Source: Pelecanus crispus
Taxonomy: Eukaryota > Chordata > Aves > Pelecaniformes > Pelecanidae
Assembly: GCF_030463565.1 (NCBI RefSeq)
Contig: NC_134643.1
Coordinates: 72,001 to 136,000 of the forward strand
Reading direction: 5' to 3'
DNA: 64,000 nt
Each line of letters begins with the position of its first letter. Positions within the stretch are counted from its first letter, which is position 1. This document shows, one piece after another, positions 36,301-39,889 of this stretch. The notes below the pieces were generated by a model. That model was not told where the DNA came from. It worked only from the letters and a program-made list of their open reading frames with translations, and ran no database searches. The position numbers and the translations under genes were made by a program.

Positions 36301-37901
36301 CAGTGGTTGATTACTTTTTGAAGAAATACCTCCTTTCCTAAGCTTGTCTACAGTGTTGGTTTGGGCCATCATAAGAAACTGAATTTAATTTCATGTTTTT
36401 TGCGGCAGGTTGCAGTCAAGTGAGTGGACATCTTCTTTAAGTGCTAGCATTGATATGACTCCAGATCATGAGCATTCCTTGCTGATTGACTCCATGGATA
36501 ATAATTTCAGCAAAGTAAGAATTTACATTCACAGCTGTCAATGGTGTGAGCCCTGGCTGATGCAAGAAAATGTGAACTGAAAACTGTGAACCTATAGCAG
36601 CTAAATCCTTCTGTAGGCACATTTAAATCTGTTTGGGTTTGTGTAGGTTTCTGCTCTTGTCTGGTTCTGTTTTCCATGCCAAAAGCCACATATTGTTCTG
36701 ATTGCAGCTCTGCTACAGTCTGCATAAGCAGACTAAATTTTAGAAGTCACTAAAATTAGGCCAGCATTGTCTGTGCCTAAAATGTCATCCCAGGTTCCTT
36801 GTGGAATATCCAAGGCCTCAGTGGTGAGCAAATAGGCAAAGTCTGTGCAAGCAATGTACAATCTCATGCATAAGAAGTATACGTGGTACTGACCCTAGCA
36901 TCTGTGATGTCTGGAGAGTCGGCCCTTTCATTTAGCAACCATCTCAGTTTTTCCTCACTCGTCTTTTAAACCCGTGTCAGTCAGGCTGGGAGCCAAAGTG
37001 GAGAGCTGCTTTTTCACTGTACTGAATGACAGTCTGGCAGTCACCTGTCCTGTTTTGCTAACGATGAAGCCCTGCTGAAGAGTTTGCCCTCTGGTCTCTT
37101 CAAGACTTGGGGGTGGTGCTTTTAAAAGCAGCATCAGCAGAATTACGGCAAAAGCCATAACTAGATGCTACTCTGTGCTCATGCTTGGGGTTTGTTACTA
37201 GAATAGATGGGTTTTTCTTTCTACCCGAACTTTGCTGGTAGATGTTAAATTGTCTGAGGACTCCTGAAAGAGCTCCTGTAGAGTAAGGTCACTCTACAGC
37301 AGCTTGTTCAACAGCTTCAGAAGTCCTTCCAGCTACAAGGGTGAAAGAACACAACAAATACATAATAATTTTCTTGTTCTAGGTGAAAGAGTGAATCAGG
37401 ATTCCTAGTAGCTCAAGGCTCTAGCAGAAAATTACCATTGATCCATTTGTTTATATTTCACTTGGAGGGGCTAGAAATTTGTAGGGACCAAATGTTAGAG
37501 GGAGATGTTCTGCATTGTGTTGCCCTTTTTCAAGAAGAATTGGAGAGACCTGGTTCATGAGAAACCTGCAGAGAGCACGGGAAGGGGAGTATTTCACTGA
37601 GGATTGGCTCTAGAGGTCGAATCTGACAGTGGAATGGGTTAGGGAAGGTTCATGCTCATTAGCTTAAATAAACTTCTTGGTCTTCATGGTCCGGAGAGCT
37701 CTGGGTGAAGGCAGCTGGGGACGTATCCATTCCTGGTACTGACTGGTCTCTCTTTTACTCTTCCAGACTCGGAATATCCTTGGACTACGACGCCTGTTAC
37801 GCTCTCTCTTCCGTTCCCGGACGCACTTGCCTCTGCTAGTGGCCATGTATCTGCTTGCTCTCCATGTCCTGCTCTTCCTGTGCTTTACAGGCCACCTATG
37901 A
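1..37901 (+). CDS. GOLGB1: GOLGB1 (giantin), 3' 16 coding exons, 5' end outside window
   Basis: Giantin is a very large Golgi membrane tether. Its cytoplasmic coiled coil binds vesicle-tethering partners (p115 and Rab proteins in mammals) and it is anchored in the Golgi membrane by a C-terminal helix. Joined exons: 1-301, 980-1071, 1369-1468, 5925-5998, 8323-8413, 9140-9207, 10060-15092, 16214-18164, 26716-26894, 28137-28302, 29424-29555, 33211-33369, 33500-33597, 34258-34392, 36409-36514, 37767-37901. They sum to 8,820 nt with phase kept at every junction, giving 2,939 residues; human giantin is about 3,260, so roughly 300 N-terminal residues are missing to the left. Almost the whole product is heptad-rich E/K/Q/L coiled coil. 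Recognition rests on giantin-specific stretches such as [54 protein letters not shown] and the ending LCFTGHL. Introns carry many antisense CR1 copies and one provirus, but no exon is broken. HCLS1 follows on the same strand. Confidence 0.97.
302..979 (+). other. GOLGB1 intron, unique sequence
   Basis: AT-rich intron with a pyrimidine tract before the acceptor. I see no repeat or second gene in it. Confidence 0.7.
980..1071 (+). CDS. GOLGB1: GOLGB1 exon b
   Basis: Acceptor is CTCCATTAG|AT and donor CAG|GTATGA. Entered in phase 1 it reads [20 protein letters not shown] and ends in phase 0 at ELKKQ. It is 92 nt. Confidence 0.88.
1369..1468 (+). CDS. GOLGB1: GOLGB1 exon c
   Basis: Acceptor is TTTAAACAG|GA and donor GTG|GTACGA. 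Phase 0 in, phase 1 out. The product ([19 protein letters not shown]...) is acidic and less coiled, typical of the poorly conserved N-terminal third of giantin. Confidence 0.82.
1469..2632 (+). other. GOLGB1 intron, unique part
   Basis: Left part of the 4.5-kb intron 1469-5924. Apart from an A-rich low-complexity run at about 2251-2302 I recognise nothing. The small minus-strand frames through the A-rich run code for F/V runs and are not genes. Confidence 0.6.
2251..2302. repeat. A-rich low-complexity tract
   Basis: Runs of A broken by single C bases (AAAAAACAACAAAAAAAAC type). It has no flanking LINE body in + orientation, so it is a simple low-complexity tract and not a LINE tail. Confidence 0.8.
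2633..3450 (-). mobile_element. CR1 LINE fragment, 3' end of ORF2 plus 3' UTR
   Basis: Read on the minus strand it ends with the CR1 tail (ATTCTATGATTCTA at its left edge). Upstream it contains decayed RT sequence, for example [31 protein letters not shown] and the (P)ILF.IIFIHD-like block near 3410-3440. Typical 5'-truncated CR1; the frames carry stops. Confidence 0.92.
3451..3780 (-). mobile_element. Partial solo LTR (R-U5 side), unidentified family
   Basis: On the minus strand there is a TATA-like CTATAAAAC (3764-3772 on +), an AATAAA about 220 nt further on (ACCAATAAAGTGTTTAATCG), and a terminal ...GATCATGACA ending at 3451. This fits the downstream part of an LTR ending in CA with its U3 missing. 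It separates two different CR1 copies. It is not related to the provirus LTR at 18801. I could not name the family. Confidence 0.5.
3655..3673. repeat. Poly-G run
   Basis: Fourteen G, one C, four G. It lies inside the partial LTR, where the minus-strand reading is poly-C. Confidence 0.9.
3781..4208 (-). mobile_element. CR1 fragment, RT part, lacking its 3' UTR
   Basis: On the minus strand it encodes [15 protein letters not shown] through [10 protein letters not shown] to [13 protein letters not shown], a conserved CR1 RT block. It stops at NNP exactly where the LTR-like sequence begins, so it is truncated at both ends. It covers the same RT region as the copy at 2633 and is a separate insertion. 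Confidence 0.88.
4211..4375 (-). mobile_element. Short CR1 3' terminus
   Basis: Starts with TCATAGAATCATAGAATCAT and continues TTTAGGTTGGAAAAGACC, the reverse complement of a CR1 tail. It includes CCTGGCTTGGTGGCTGG, whose reverse complement recurs near 53861, so both belong to one CR1 subtype. Confidence 0.85.
4380..5415 (-). mobile_element. CR1 fragment with long RT-thumb frames
   Basis: On the minus strand the frame at 4447-4983 reads [20 protein letters not shown], then [10 protein letters not shown] and [19 protein letters not shown], the C-terminal end of CR1 ORF2. The part at 5024-5302 reads [11 protein letters not shown]. Fairly well preserved but 5'-truncated, with frameshifts between the pieces. 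Confidence 0.93.
5925..5998 (+). CDS. GOLGB1: GOLGB1 exon d
   Basis: Acceptor is ATGTTTCAG|AA and donor CAG|GTAATG. Phase 1 in, phase 0 out. Reads [20 protein letters not shown] then ENAKQ. Support is splice signals plus phase; the sequence is weakly conserved. Confidence 0.78.
5999..8322 (+). other. GOLGB1 intron, unique sequence
   Basis: A 2.3-kb intron. The only structure I see is a short (AC)n run at about 6897-6913. No transposon, RNA gene or second coding unit is recognisable. Confidence 0.65.
6897..6913. repeat. (AC)n microsatellite
   Basis: About eight AC dinucleotides in a row within an intron. Confidence 0.85.
8323..8413 (+). CDS. GOLGB1: GOLGB1 exon e
   Basis: Acceptor is CAACCGATAG|AA and donor ACAG|GTGAGG. 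Phase 0 in, phase 1 out. Encodes [20 protein letters not shown] and a Ser/Thr-rich end. It may be skipped in some isoforms, because family conservation is low here. Confidence 0.75.
8414..9139 (+). other. GOLGB1 intron with A/C-rich low-complexity tract
   Basis: Contains an AAT/A-rich and ACCC-rich stretch at about 8768-8860 that opens a spurious frame of N, K and P residues. Nothing else is recognisable. Confidence 0.65.
9140..9207 (+). CDS. GOLGB1: GOLGB1 exon f
   Basis: Acceptor is TATCACTAG|GT and donor GAG|GTACAA. Phase 1 in, phase 0 out. Reads [20 protein letters not shown] then LPE. Confidence 0.77.
9208..10059 (+). other. GOLGB1 intron, unique sequence
   Basis: No repeat or RNA gene recognised. 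The overlapping short frames on both strands show no family resemblance. Confidence 0.65.
10060..15092 (+). CDS. GOLGB1: GOLGB1 giant exon g (central coiled coil)
   Basis: A single 5,033-nt open exon enters in phase 0 after TTCCTTTTAG and leaves in phase 2 (AG|G, Arg) at donor CCAG|GTAAAG. It encodes about 1,677 residues, over half of the part of giantin seen here. [17 protein letters not shown] near its start and [19 protein letters not shown] near its end are giantin signatures. The exon holds three copies of an RKLQAAL(I/V)xRKE-type motif. A single very large central exon is normal for this gene. There is no internal stop or frameshift. Confidence 0.97.
15093..16213 (+). other. GOLGB1 intron between the two large exons
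   Basis: AT-rich unique sequence with a T-rich run at about 15818-15856. No transposon seen. Confidence 0.65.
16214..18164 (+). CDS. GOLGB1: GOLGB1 large exon h
   Basis: This 1,951-nt exon has acceptor CTGTTTTCAG|G (completing AG|G, Arg) and donor AGAGTA|GTAAGT, phase 0 out. It encodes about 650 residues of coiled coil, including [20 protein letters not shown], one of the best conserved giantin segments, and four copies of the (K)SMSSLQDxRDR motif. The frame stays open for 45 nt past the donor, but the sequence there ([13 protein letters not shown]) is intronic. The next exon resumes VREL, which matches the family across the junction. Confidence 0.96.
18292..18715 (-). mobile_element. CR1 fragment, 3' end
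   Basis: Starts with ACAGAATCACAGAATAGGTG then GAGGTTGGAAGGGACTTCTG, a CR1 tail in reverse. The minus strand then reads [20 protein letters not shown], a decayed CR1 RT block. The provirus inserted about 85 nt to its right. Confidence 0.85.
18796..18800. repeat. Target-site duplication, left copy (TATGG)
   Basis: TATGG directly precedes the left LTR and recurs directly after the right LTR at 25702-25706. A 5-bp duplication is consistent with retroviral integration. Confidence 0.85.
18801..19371 (-). repeat. 3' LTR of the provirus
   Basis: 571 bp, TGTC...GACA in + orientation. On the minus strand it contains a perfect CRE palindrome TGACGTCA (19121-19128 on +), then TATATAAA (19107-19114), then a perfect 18-base palindrome GAGCAGCGATCGCTGCTC (19069-19086), and ATTAAA as candidate poly(A) signal at 18932-18937. 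An ATAATAATG low-complexity run sits at about 18976-19002. Confidence 0.95.
19372..19838 (-). other. Provirus 3' region between pol stop and 3' LTR
   Basis: 467 bp, very AT-rich, no env-like frame. AAGGGGTGGATAC on the minus strand, directly before the 3' LTR, is a weak candidate polypurine tract. The tract is interrupted by T, so the assignment is tentative. Confidence 0.6.
19839..23024 (-). CDS. pol: Provirus pro-pol, intact (protease, RT, RNase H, integrase)
   Basis: Open from just after the gag TAG in the same frame to the stop at 19839; counted from the first start-like codon at 23003 it is 1,054 residues. Protease: DTGAQ at 30-34. Reverse transcriptase: TIDIANAFF near 241-249 and YIDDI at 305-309 with both catalytic Asp. 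RNase H: LFTDGSC (611-617), Glu652, YTDSW (674-678). Integrase: zinc site H773/H778/C807/C810, then Asp840, Asp899 and Glu935, a D,D-35-E triad with exactly 35 residues between the last two. All expected catalytic residues are present and no stop or frameshift is seen. No dUTPase follows the integrase. Expression presumably depends on stop-codon readthrough from gag. Enzyme integrity is read from motifs only. Confidence 0.93.
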   Translation of the reverse strand, partial: RGPASSQVEERDNRVYWTVWIRWPGTSDPQEYKALVDTGAQCTLMPSNYRGAEPICISGVTGGSQQLTVLEAEVSLTGNEWQKHPIVTGPDAPCILGIDYLRRGYFKDPKGYRWAFGIAALETEEIKQLSTLPGLSEDPSIVGLLKVEEQQVPIATTTVHRRQYRTNRDSLIPIHNLIRRLESQGVISKTRSPFNSPIWPVRKSNGEWRLTVDYRGLNEVTPPLSAAVPDMLELQYELESKAAKWYATIDIANAFFSIPLAAECRPQFAFTWRGVQYTWNRLPQGWKHSPTICHELIQTALEQGEAPEHLQYIDDIIVWGNTAEEVFEKGKKIVQILLKAGFAIKQSKVKGPAQEIQFLGIKWQDGRRQIPMDVINKITAMSPPTSKKETQAFLGVVGFWRMHIPNYSQIVSPLYQVTRKKNEFKWGPEQQQAFEQIKREIVHAVALGPVRAGQDIKNVLYTAAGENGPTWSLWQKAPGETRGRPLGFWSRGYRGSEARYTPTEKEILAAYEGVRAASEVVGTEAQLLLAPRLPVLGWMFKGRVPSTHHATDATWSKWVALITQRARIGNPSRPGILEVIMDWPEGKNIRISPEEEVTRAEEAPLYNKLPENEKQYALFTDGSCRLVGKHRRWKAAVWSPIRQVAETAEGEGESSQFAEVKAIQLALDIAEREKWPVLYLYTDSWMVANALWGWLQQWKQSNWQRRGKPIWAAALWQDIAARVENLVVKVRHVDAHVPKSRATEEHQNNQQVDQAAKIEVAQVDLDWQHKGELFIARWAHDASGHQGRDATYKWARDRGVDLTMDSIAQVIHECETCAAIKQAKQFKPLGYSERWLKYKYGEAWQIDYITLPQTRQGKRYVLTMVEATTGWLETYPVPHATARNTILGLEKQVLWRHGTPERIESDNGTHFRNNLIDTWAKEHGIEWVYHIPYHAPASGKIERYNGLLKTTLRAMGGGTFKHWDTHLAKATWLVNSRGSANRAGPAQSKLLRTVEGDKVPVVHMKNMLGKTVWVTSPSGKGKPIRGIAFAQGPGCTWWVMRKDGEAQCVPQGNLILGENSQ
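23025..25055 (-). CDS. gag: Provirus gag, 676 aa, intact frame ending in TAG
   Basis: Structural polyprotein of the provirus. The frame starts with an ATG only 49 nt after the primer site (MPITILV...), giving an unusually short leader. Residues 1-35, 41-70 and 105-137 are strongly hydrophobic, unlike a usual matrix domain, and there is no Met-Gly myristoylation start. Residues 247-296 are five copies of a 10-residue A/T/P repeat. Residues from about 330 on are acidic then helical, as in capsid. The C-terminal region is basic ([11 protein letters not shown]) and I see no CCHC zinc knuckle; the end is YCDQC. It stops at TAG (23025-23027), in the same frame as pol. An alternative is that Gag starts at a later Met and the hydrophobic part is not translated. 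Confidence 0.85.
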   Translation of the reverse strand: MPITILVLLICTMFFFLQHALKLAVSLCSVLCSAVIHDLLLGRLLIKTLTLSILWYLGFIQKSLLYFGYYLIERVSNYTSYSERLVVEEIQNGTFAAFFYDVSSFITTTFLYLEHPWAVKILLLIILGNVVSILIKVSKQFKNTIQRSTPRLDSYEWQGVWDRMRKYLGQWGPPVFWNFTPEQVQNPEELVKYLEEVCCHPGSSRETQIIATCWGLAHAYRAVVNANQYPQKKEKVSGPDNKTTSTVATQTPTTGPAATPTPTTGLAATQTPAPGTVATPATAMSTAATQTPVTDTVAKPENQPAPVSVAPIQKKKYTRKSVRLVRDEDEPGPSREPEEEEPINEMVTTRSLSLSELRDMRKDFGRHPGEHIITWLLRCWDNGASSLDLEGREAKQLGSLSREGGIDKAIGKGAKPLSLWRRLLSSVKERYPFKEDVLYRPSKWTTVEKGIQYLRELGVLEVIYSDLNDERLTKDPDEVRCTQSMWRKVVRSAPASYSNSLAILAWKDDEAPTVDEVARQLRDYEEKLSSSLRACVSAVEKLSEKICQEFQQLREDLSYSPPARTSVSAIRSQRPYAQERGYRGYTPRGTLWFYLRDYGEDMRKWDGKPTSTLEARVRELQGKTIRKGGSPRKIAAPVSSEQFPRQSKRANFTSDLDQGTFDSHLQEVNSEYCDQC
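24181..24330 (-). repeat. 30-bp minisatellite inside gag (five units)
   Basis: Five successive 30-bp units, each built around GGGTTTGAGTAGCCACAGTG on the + strand. They encode the 10-residue [10 protein letters not shown]/A repeat of Gag. Units differ by a few bases, and in-frame length keeps the gene open. Confidence 0.9.
25105..25122 (-). other. Primer-binding site, tRNA-Lys1,2 type
   Basis: The minus strand reads TGGCGCCCAACGTGGGGC, the 18-nt complement expected for the 3' end of tRNA-Lys1,2. It lies eight bases inside the 5' LTR. Classical ERV-L elements are named for a leucine primer site, so this is atypical for that group. Confidence 0.88.
25131..25701 (-). promoter_or_regulatory. 5' LTR and promoter of the provirus
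   Basis: Second copy of the 571-bp LTR. On the minus strand the order is CRE TGACGTCA (25451-25458), TATATAAA (25437-25444), 18-base palindrome (25399-25416), ATTAAA (25262-25267). This layout predicts transcription toward lower coordinates, opposite to GOLGB1. A CRE next to the TATA box suggests cAMP/CREB-ATF responsiveness, by inference. Confidence 0.9.
25702..25706. repeat. Target-site duplication, right copy (TATGG)
   Basis: Matches 18796-18800; its presence shows both ends come from a single integration and not from recombination between two proviruses. Confidence 0.85.
25707..26715 (+). other. GOLGB1 intron right of the provirus, unique sequence
   Basis: No repeat recognised beyond the target duplication. 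Pyrimidine-rich sequence leads to the exon at 26716. Confidence 0.6.
26716..26894 (+). CDS. GOLGB1: GOLGB1 exon i
   Basis: Acceptor is TTCCCATTAAAG|GT and donor TTTAG|GTGAGA. Phase 0 in, phase 2 out. [15 protein letters not shown] continues directly from DRDRV across the 8.5-kb provirus-bearing intron; giantin relatives have the same junction. The motif [20 protein letters not shown] follows. Confidence 0.93.
26895..28136 (+). other. GOLGB1 intron, unique sequence
   Basis: AT-rich; I recognise no transposon, RNA gene or conserved frame. Confidence 0.6.
28137..28302 (+). CDS. GOLGB1: GOLGB1 exon j
   Basis: Acceptor is GTACTGGGCAG|AC and donor AAG|GTGGGT. Phase 2 in, phase 0 out. Reads [20 protein letters not shown] and then [12 protein letters not shown], conserved in giantin. 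Confidence 0.93.
28303..29423 (+). other. GOLGB1 intron, unique sequence
   Basis: AT-rich; nothing recognisable besides a T-rich run around 29111-29160. Confidence 0.6.
29424..29555 (+). CDS. GOLGB1: GOLGB1 exon k
   Basis: Acceptor is TTTCCCTGGCAG|AT and donor AAG|GTACTG; 44 whole codons. The conserved block is [20 protein letters not shown]. Confidence 0.94.
29690..30140 (-). mobile_element. Old CR1 fragment
   Basis: Reverse-oriented CR1 3' region (ATTAGAAGAGACTTCTGGAG near the left edge, AGCCTCCTCTTTAGCAGGCT near 30030). Much more diverged than its neighbour, with no long frame. Confidence 0.78.
30141..31577 (-). mobile_element. CR1 fragment, long RT segment and 3' UTR
   Basis: The minus strand carries a CR1 tail at the left, then 30218-30709 ([23 protein letters not shown] block and [19 protein letters not shown]), then 30936-31292 ([11 protein letters not shown]) and 31349-31537 ([10 protein letters not shown]). 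These are consecutive ORF2 RT segments separated by frameshifts. The copy is dead and truncated at its 5' end. Confidence 0.92.
31578..32110 (-). mobile_element. Second decayed CR1 fragment
   Basis: Reverse-oriented RT and 3' region homologous to the part already covered at 30600-31150 (for example GTGCAGAAGTTTACACTTTT and CAGGGTCCCT), so it is a separate older insertion abutting the previous one. Confidence 0.78.
32180..32480 (+). mobile_element. Decayed LTR related to the provirus LTR
   Basis: GGCTGGGATGGAGTTAATTT, TGTTGATAACA and ACCAGAGGGATATTCCAGGC match, in the same order, the minus strand of the young LTR (GGCTGGGATAGAGTTAATTT, TGTTGATAACA, ACCAAAGGGCTATTCCATAC). Divergence is high and no internal region is attached, so this is an old solo LTR of the same superfamily in sense orientation. 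The right end is unclear; flanking purine-rich sequence runs to about 32640. Confidence 0.75.
32481..33210 (+). other. GOLGB1 intron, purine-rich then unique
   Basis: About 32530-32640 is a G/A-rich tract (GGAGGGAGGAGAGAAGGGGA type). The rest is unique and ends in a good pyrimidine tract. Confidence 0.6.
33211..33369 (+). CDS. GOLGB1: GOLGB1 exon l
   Basis: Acceptor is TTCTCTTCTCAG|CT and donor ATG|GTAAGG; 53 whole codons. Encodes [20 protein letters not shown] followed by LERQLQELQ, conserved in giantin. Confidence 0.94.
33500..33597 (+). CDS. GOLGB1: GOLGB1 exon m
   Basis: Acceptor is CTTTCTTTCAG|GA and donor CTGAG|GTAAAG. Phase 0 in, phase 2 out. Contains [12 protein letters not shown], a short non-coiled linker shared with mammalian giantin. 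The intron before it (33370-33499) is only 130 nt. Confidence 0.92.
33598..34257 (+). other. GOLGB1 intron, unique sequence
   Basis: No repeat or RNA gene recognised. Confidence 0.6.
34258..34392 (+). CDS. GOLGB1: GOLGB1 exon n
   Basis: Acceptor is TTTCTGACAG|GT and donor AGGAG|GTGAGG. Phase 2 in and out. Encodes [20 protein letters not shown], the last coiled coil before the anchor. Confidence 0.94.
34523..34755 (-). mobile_element. Short CR1 3' end
   Basis: Starts ATCATAGAATCACAGAATGG, then GAGGTTAGAAGGGACCTCTG. Only about 230 bp of 3' UTR remain, as in most 5'-truncated CR1 insertions. Confidence 0.88.
34756..36408 (+). other. GOLGB1 intron, unique sequence
   Basis: 1.6 kb of unique intron right of the short CR1. 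No recognisable element. Confidence 0.6.
36409..36514 (+). CDS. GOLGB1: GOLGB1 exon o
   Basis: Acceptor is TTTTGCGGCAG|GT and donor AAA|GTAAGA. Phase 2 in, phase 0 out. Encodes a Ser/Asp-rich linker ([20 protein letters not shown]) between the coiled coil and the membrane anchor. Confidence 0.92.
36515..37766 (+). other. GOLGB1 last intron
   Basis: Unique sequence, no element recognised. Ends with TCTCTCTTTTACTCTTCCAG before the anchor exon. Confidence 0.6.
37767..37901 (+). CDS. GOLGB1: GOLGB1 last exon: membrane anchor and stop
   Basis: Acceptor is TACTCTTCCAG|AC; phase 0; TGA at 37899-37901. Basic residues [13 protein letters not shown] precede an uncharged helix ([20 protein letters not shown]) and the four-residue lumenal tail TGHL. 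This is the tail anchor that holds giantin in the Golgi membrane with the coiled coil in the cytosol. Confidence 0.97.
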   Translation, partial: TRNILGLRRLLRSLFRSRTHLPLLVAMYLLALHVLLFLCFTGHL

Positions 37902-39780
37902 ACAGGAATAACAGCCCTTTCTTGAGCCACAGCCCTCTGTGCAATCCCTGGGCCTGCATTCCCTATCGACAGTGTAGCACTTCACCCAGCTGCCTCCTTT
38001 TTCCAAATCGGCCCTTAAGGAGCAGCTGCACGCAGCAACTTGCACCTAGGTTGCTTGCTGTCTAAGTATGCAGCAGACAGTGCCGATGCTTGGGATCTGT
38101 TTCCAGGACATCTGCCATTCCCTTAGTGTTTTTAAGTAAGTGGTACAGTTTCTGAGCCAGGGTCCTCACACTACAAGCTTCAAGGAGGGCATCTGTTCCT
38201 GTACCTGGAGGTAGCACCACTCATTTTATATAGTATTGTGCTGTGGTAGGAGTAAGAAAAATATTCTTGAGTTGCTGCAGTACTTCAACACTTCTCAGAA
38301 CGGCAGGATCTTCCCCCTCTTAGAATGGATCACTGAGTTGGCTTGGGGAAACCCTGTAGCTAGACATAAGAAAGAGAAGCTGCTTCCCTTTCTTTCATCC
38401 TTTAGGTTTGCTCTGTGGCTCAGTGCTGTTTGAAATGCATATCCTAAGGAAGTTGTGGACACTTTAAGGGACGTGAATTGAATTTCGAAATCGTGTTTCC
38501 TGCTCAGTTGCATCTCCTGCTGAAGAAAGGCCAAAATTAGTATATCTGGACCTGCTGAGCATTCCATTTAAAAAACAGTTTTATGTCTGCCCTGACAAGC
38601 CTGTAAAATCATGTCAGTAATTTAGTTGTTGAAAAGGAATAGGAAACGAAACTTTTTAGCTCTAAGTTAATAACTTTGCTGTTTATAGCATTTGTGCCCC
38701 TCGCACAATGGAAGGTGTTTGCATACCTCTTGAAATAAGAGCAGTCACGCTCCTGCATTCTCGTCCACTGAACCCTTGTCACAAGATAAAACCTGTACAT
38801 GCTGTGTTGAAGGTGGTACGTGGGCCCAAATCAAAGACAGAAGCTCCAGAAATAAGCTGTCCCCGCTATGGTGAGGAAGGGATTAGAGTTCTGAAACCTT
38901 CTGGCATCTCTGCTTTAGGAAAAGTCTGTTGTAGAAAGCTAGTGCTGGTCATTGGACTTGTTTGAATCTAAAGCAAACTGATGCAAATGGACTTGATCTT
39001 ACAGGATATATGGAAAGCTGTGTTTTCTAAAGAACTCCTGAATATATCCTGGAATTGAGACTGCCCTCTTCCAAAGGGAGAATGCCGAATGCAAGGAAGA
39101 TGGTTCCAGTCGAGTTCCCTGTCAGAGACCAAGTGGTCGTTCTGTTCAGAGTACTTGCCAGAAGGATTATATCTGCCTCTTGCTAGAGTATTAACAGTCA
39201 CATTTTTCCCATGGGAAAGAGGTAGTTCTTTTGATATTGTTAGTAAACTTAAGATTCTCTAGCCAATGAATAAAGCCTGTTTGAGGATGGATTGATTTCA
39301 TCATGGTAGCTAAAATAATGGGATCTCTGGCAGGTCCAGAACATTGGTACTATATATCCATTTGTGCACTACCCTCGATTATCTGTATGGACTTCCTCAA
39401 CTATATAAAATTCAGTGACCAAATACTTTGCCTATAGCTTCCTGGGGCATGTGCTCCTGTATATATAATAAAGATTATTTTTCAGATGGAATTTGTGTAA
39501 TGTTGTCATGTAAATGTCAGAGGTCTCTTGAGGGTATAGTGCTGCTGTATCATACCTTTTACAGGACCACCATGGGACTGTAGGTCACTTTTCTGTACAC
39601 TTCCTTGTATTTTGATTGCAGAAGCTCTGTTTCTTCATATTATTTGAATACCTATGGAGATGACCTTTTTCCCCTCACTCACTCTCTCAGCCTTTTTCAG
39701 CTTTTGCTGCAATGACAAAAGAAGGAAATAGCACTTTAGTAGTGAAAGCAATTCCAATAAAACAAGATCTTCTTGCATTT
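37902..39780 (+). other. GOLGB1: GOLGB1 3' UTR with three candidate poly(A) signals
   Basis: AATAAA occurs at 39269-39274, 39467-39472 and 39756-39761. The middle one is followed by GT-rich sequence (from about 39489), as expected of a cleavage site, so it is the best candidate end. The first and third could give shorter or longer transcripts. No open frame here resembles a gene. The UTR is unique sequence without recognisable repeats. Confidence 0.6.
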
Positions 39781-39889
39781 ACTTTTCTTTGCATTTAGGC
39801 ACATTTGACTGAACGCTGCACCCTGTTAAGAGTTGTGCAACCCCAGGAAAGACACAGGAGTTAGCAACAGCAAGCTGGAAGCATGCTAC

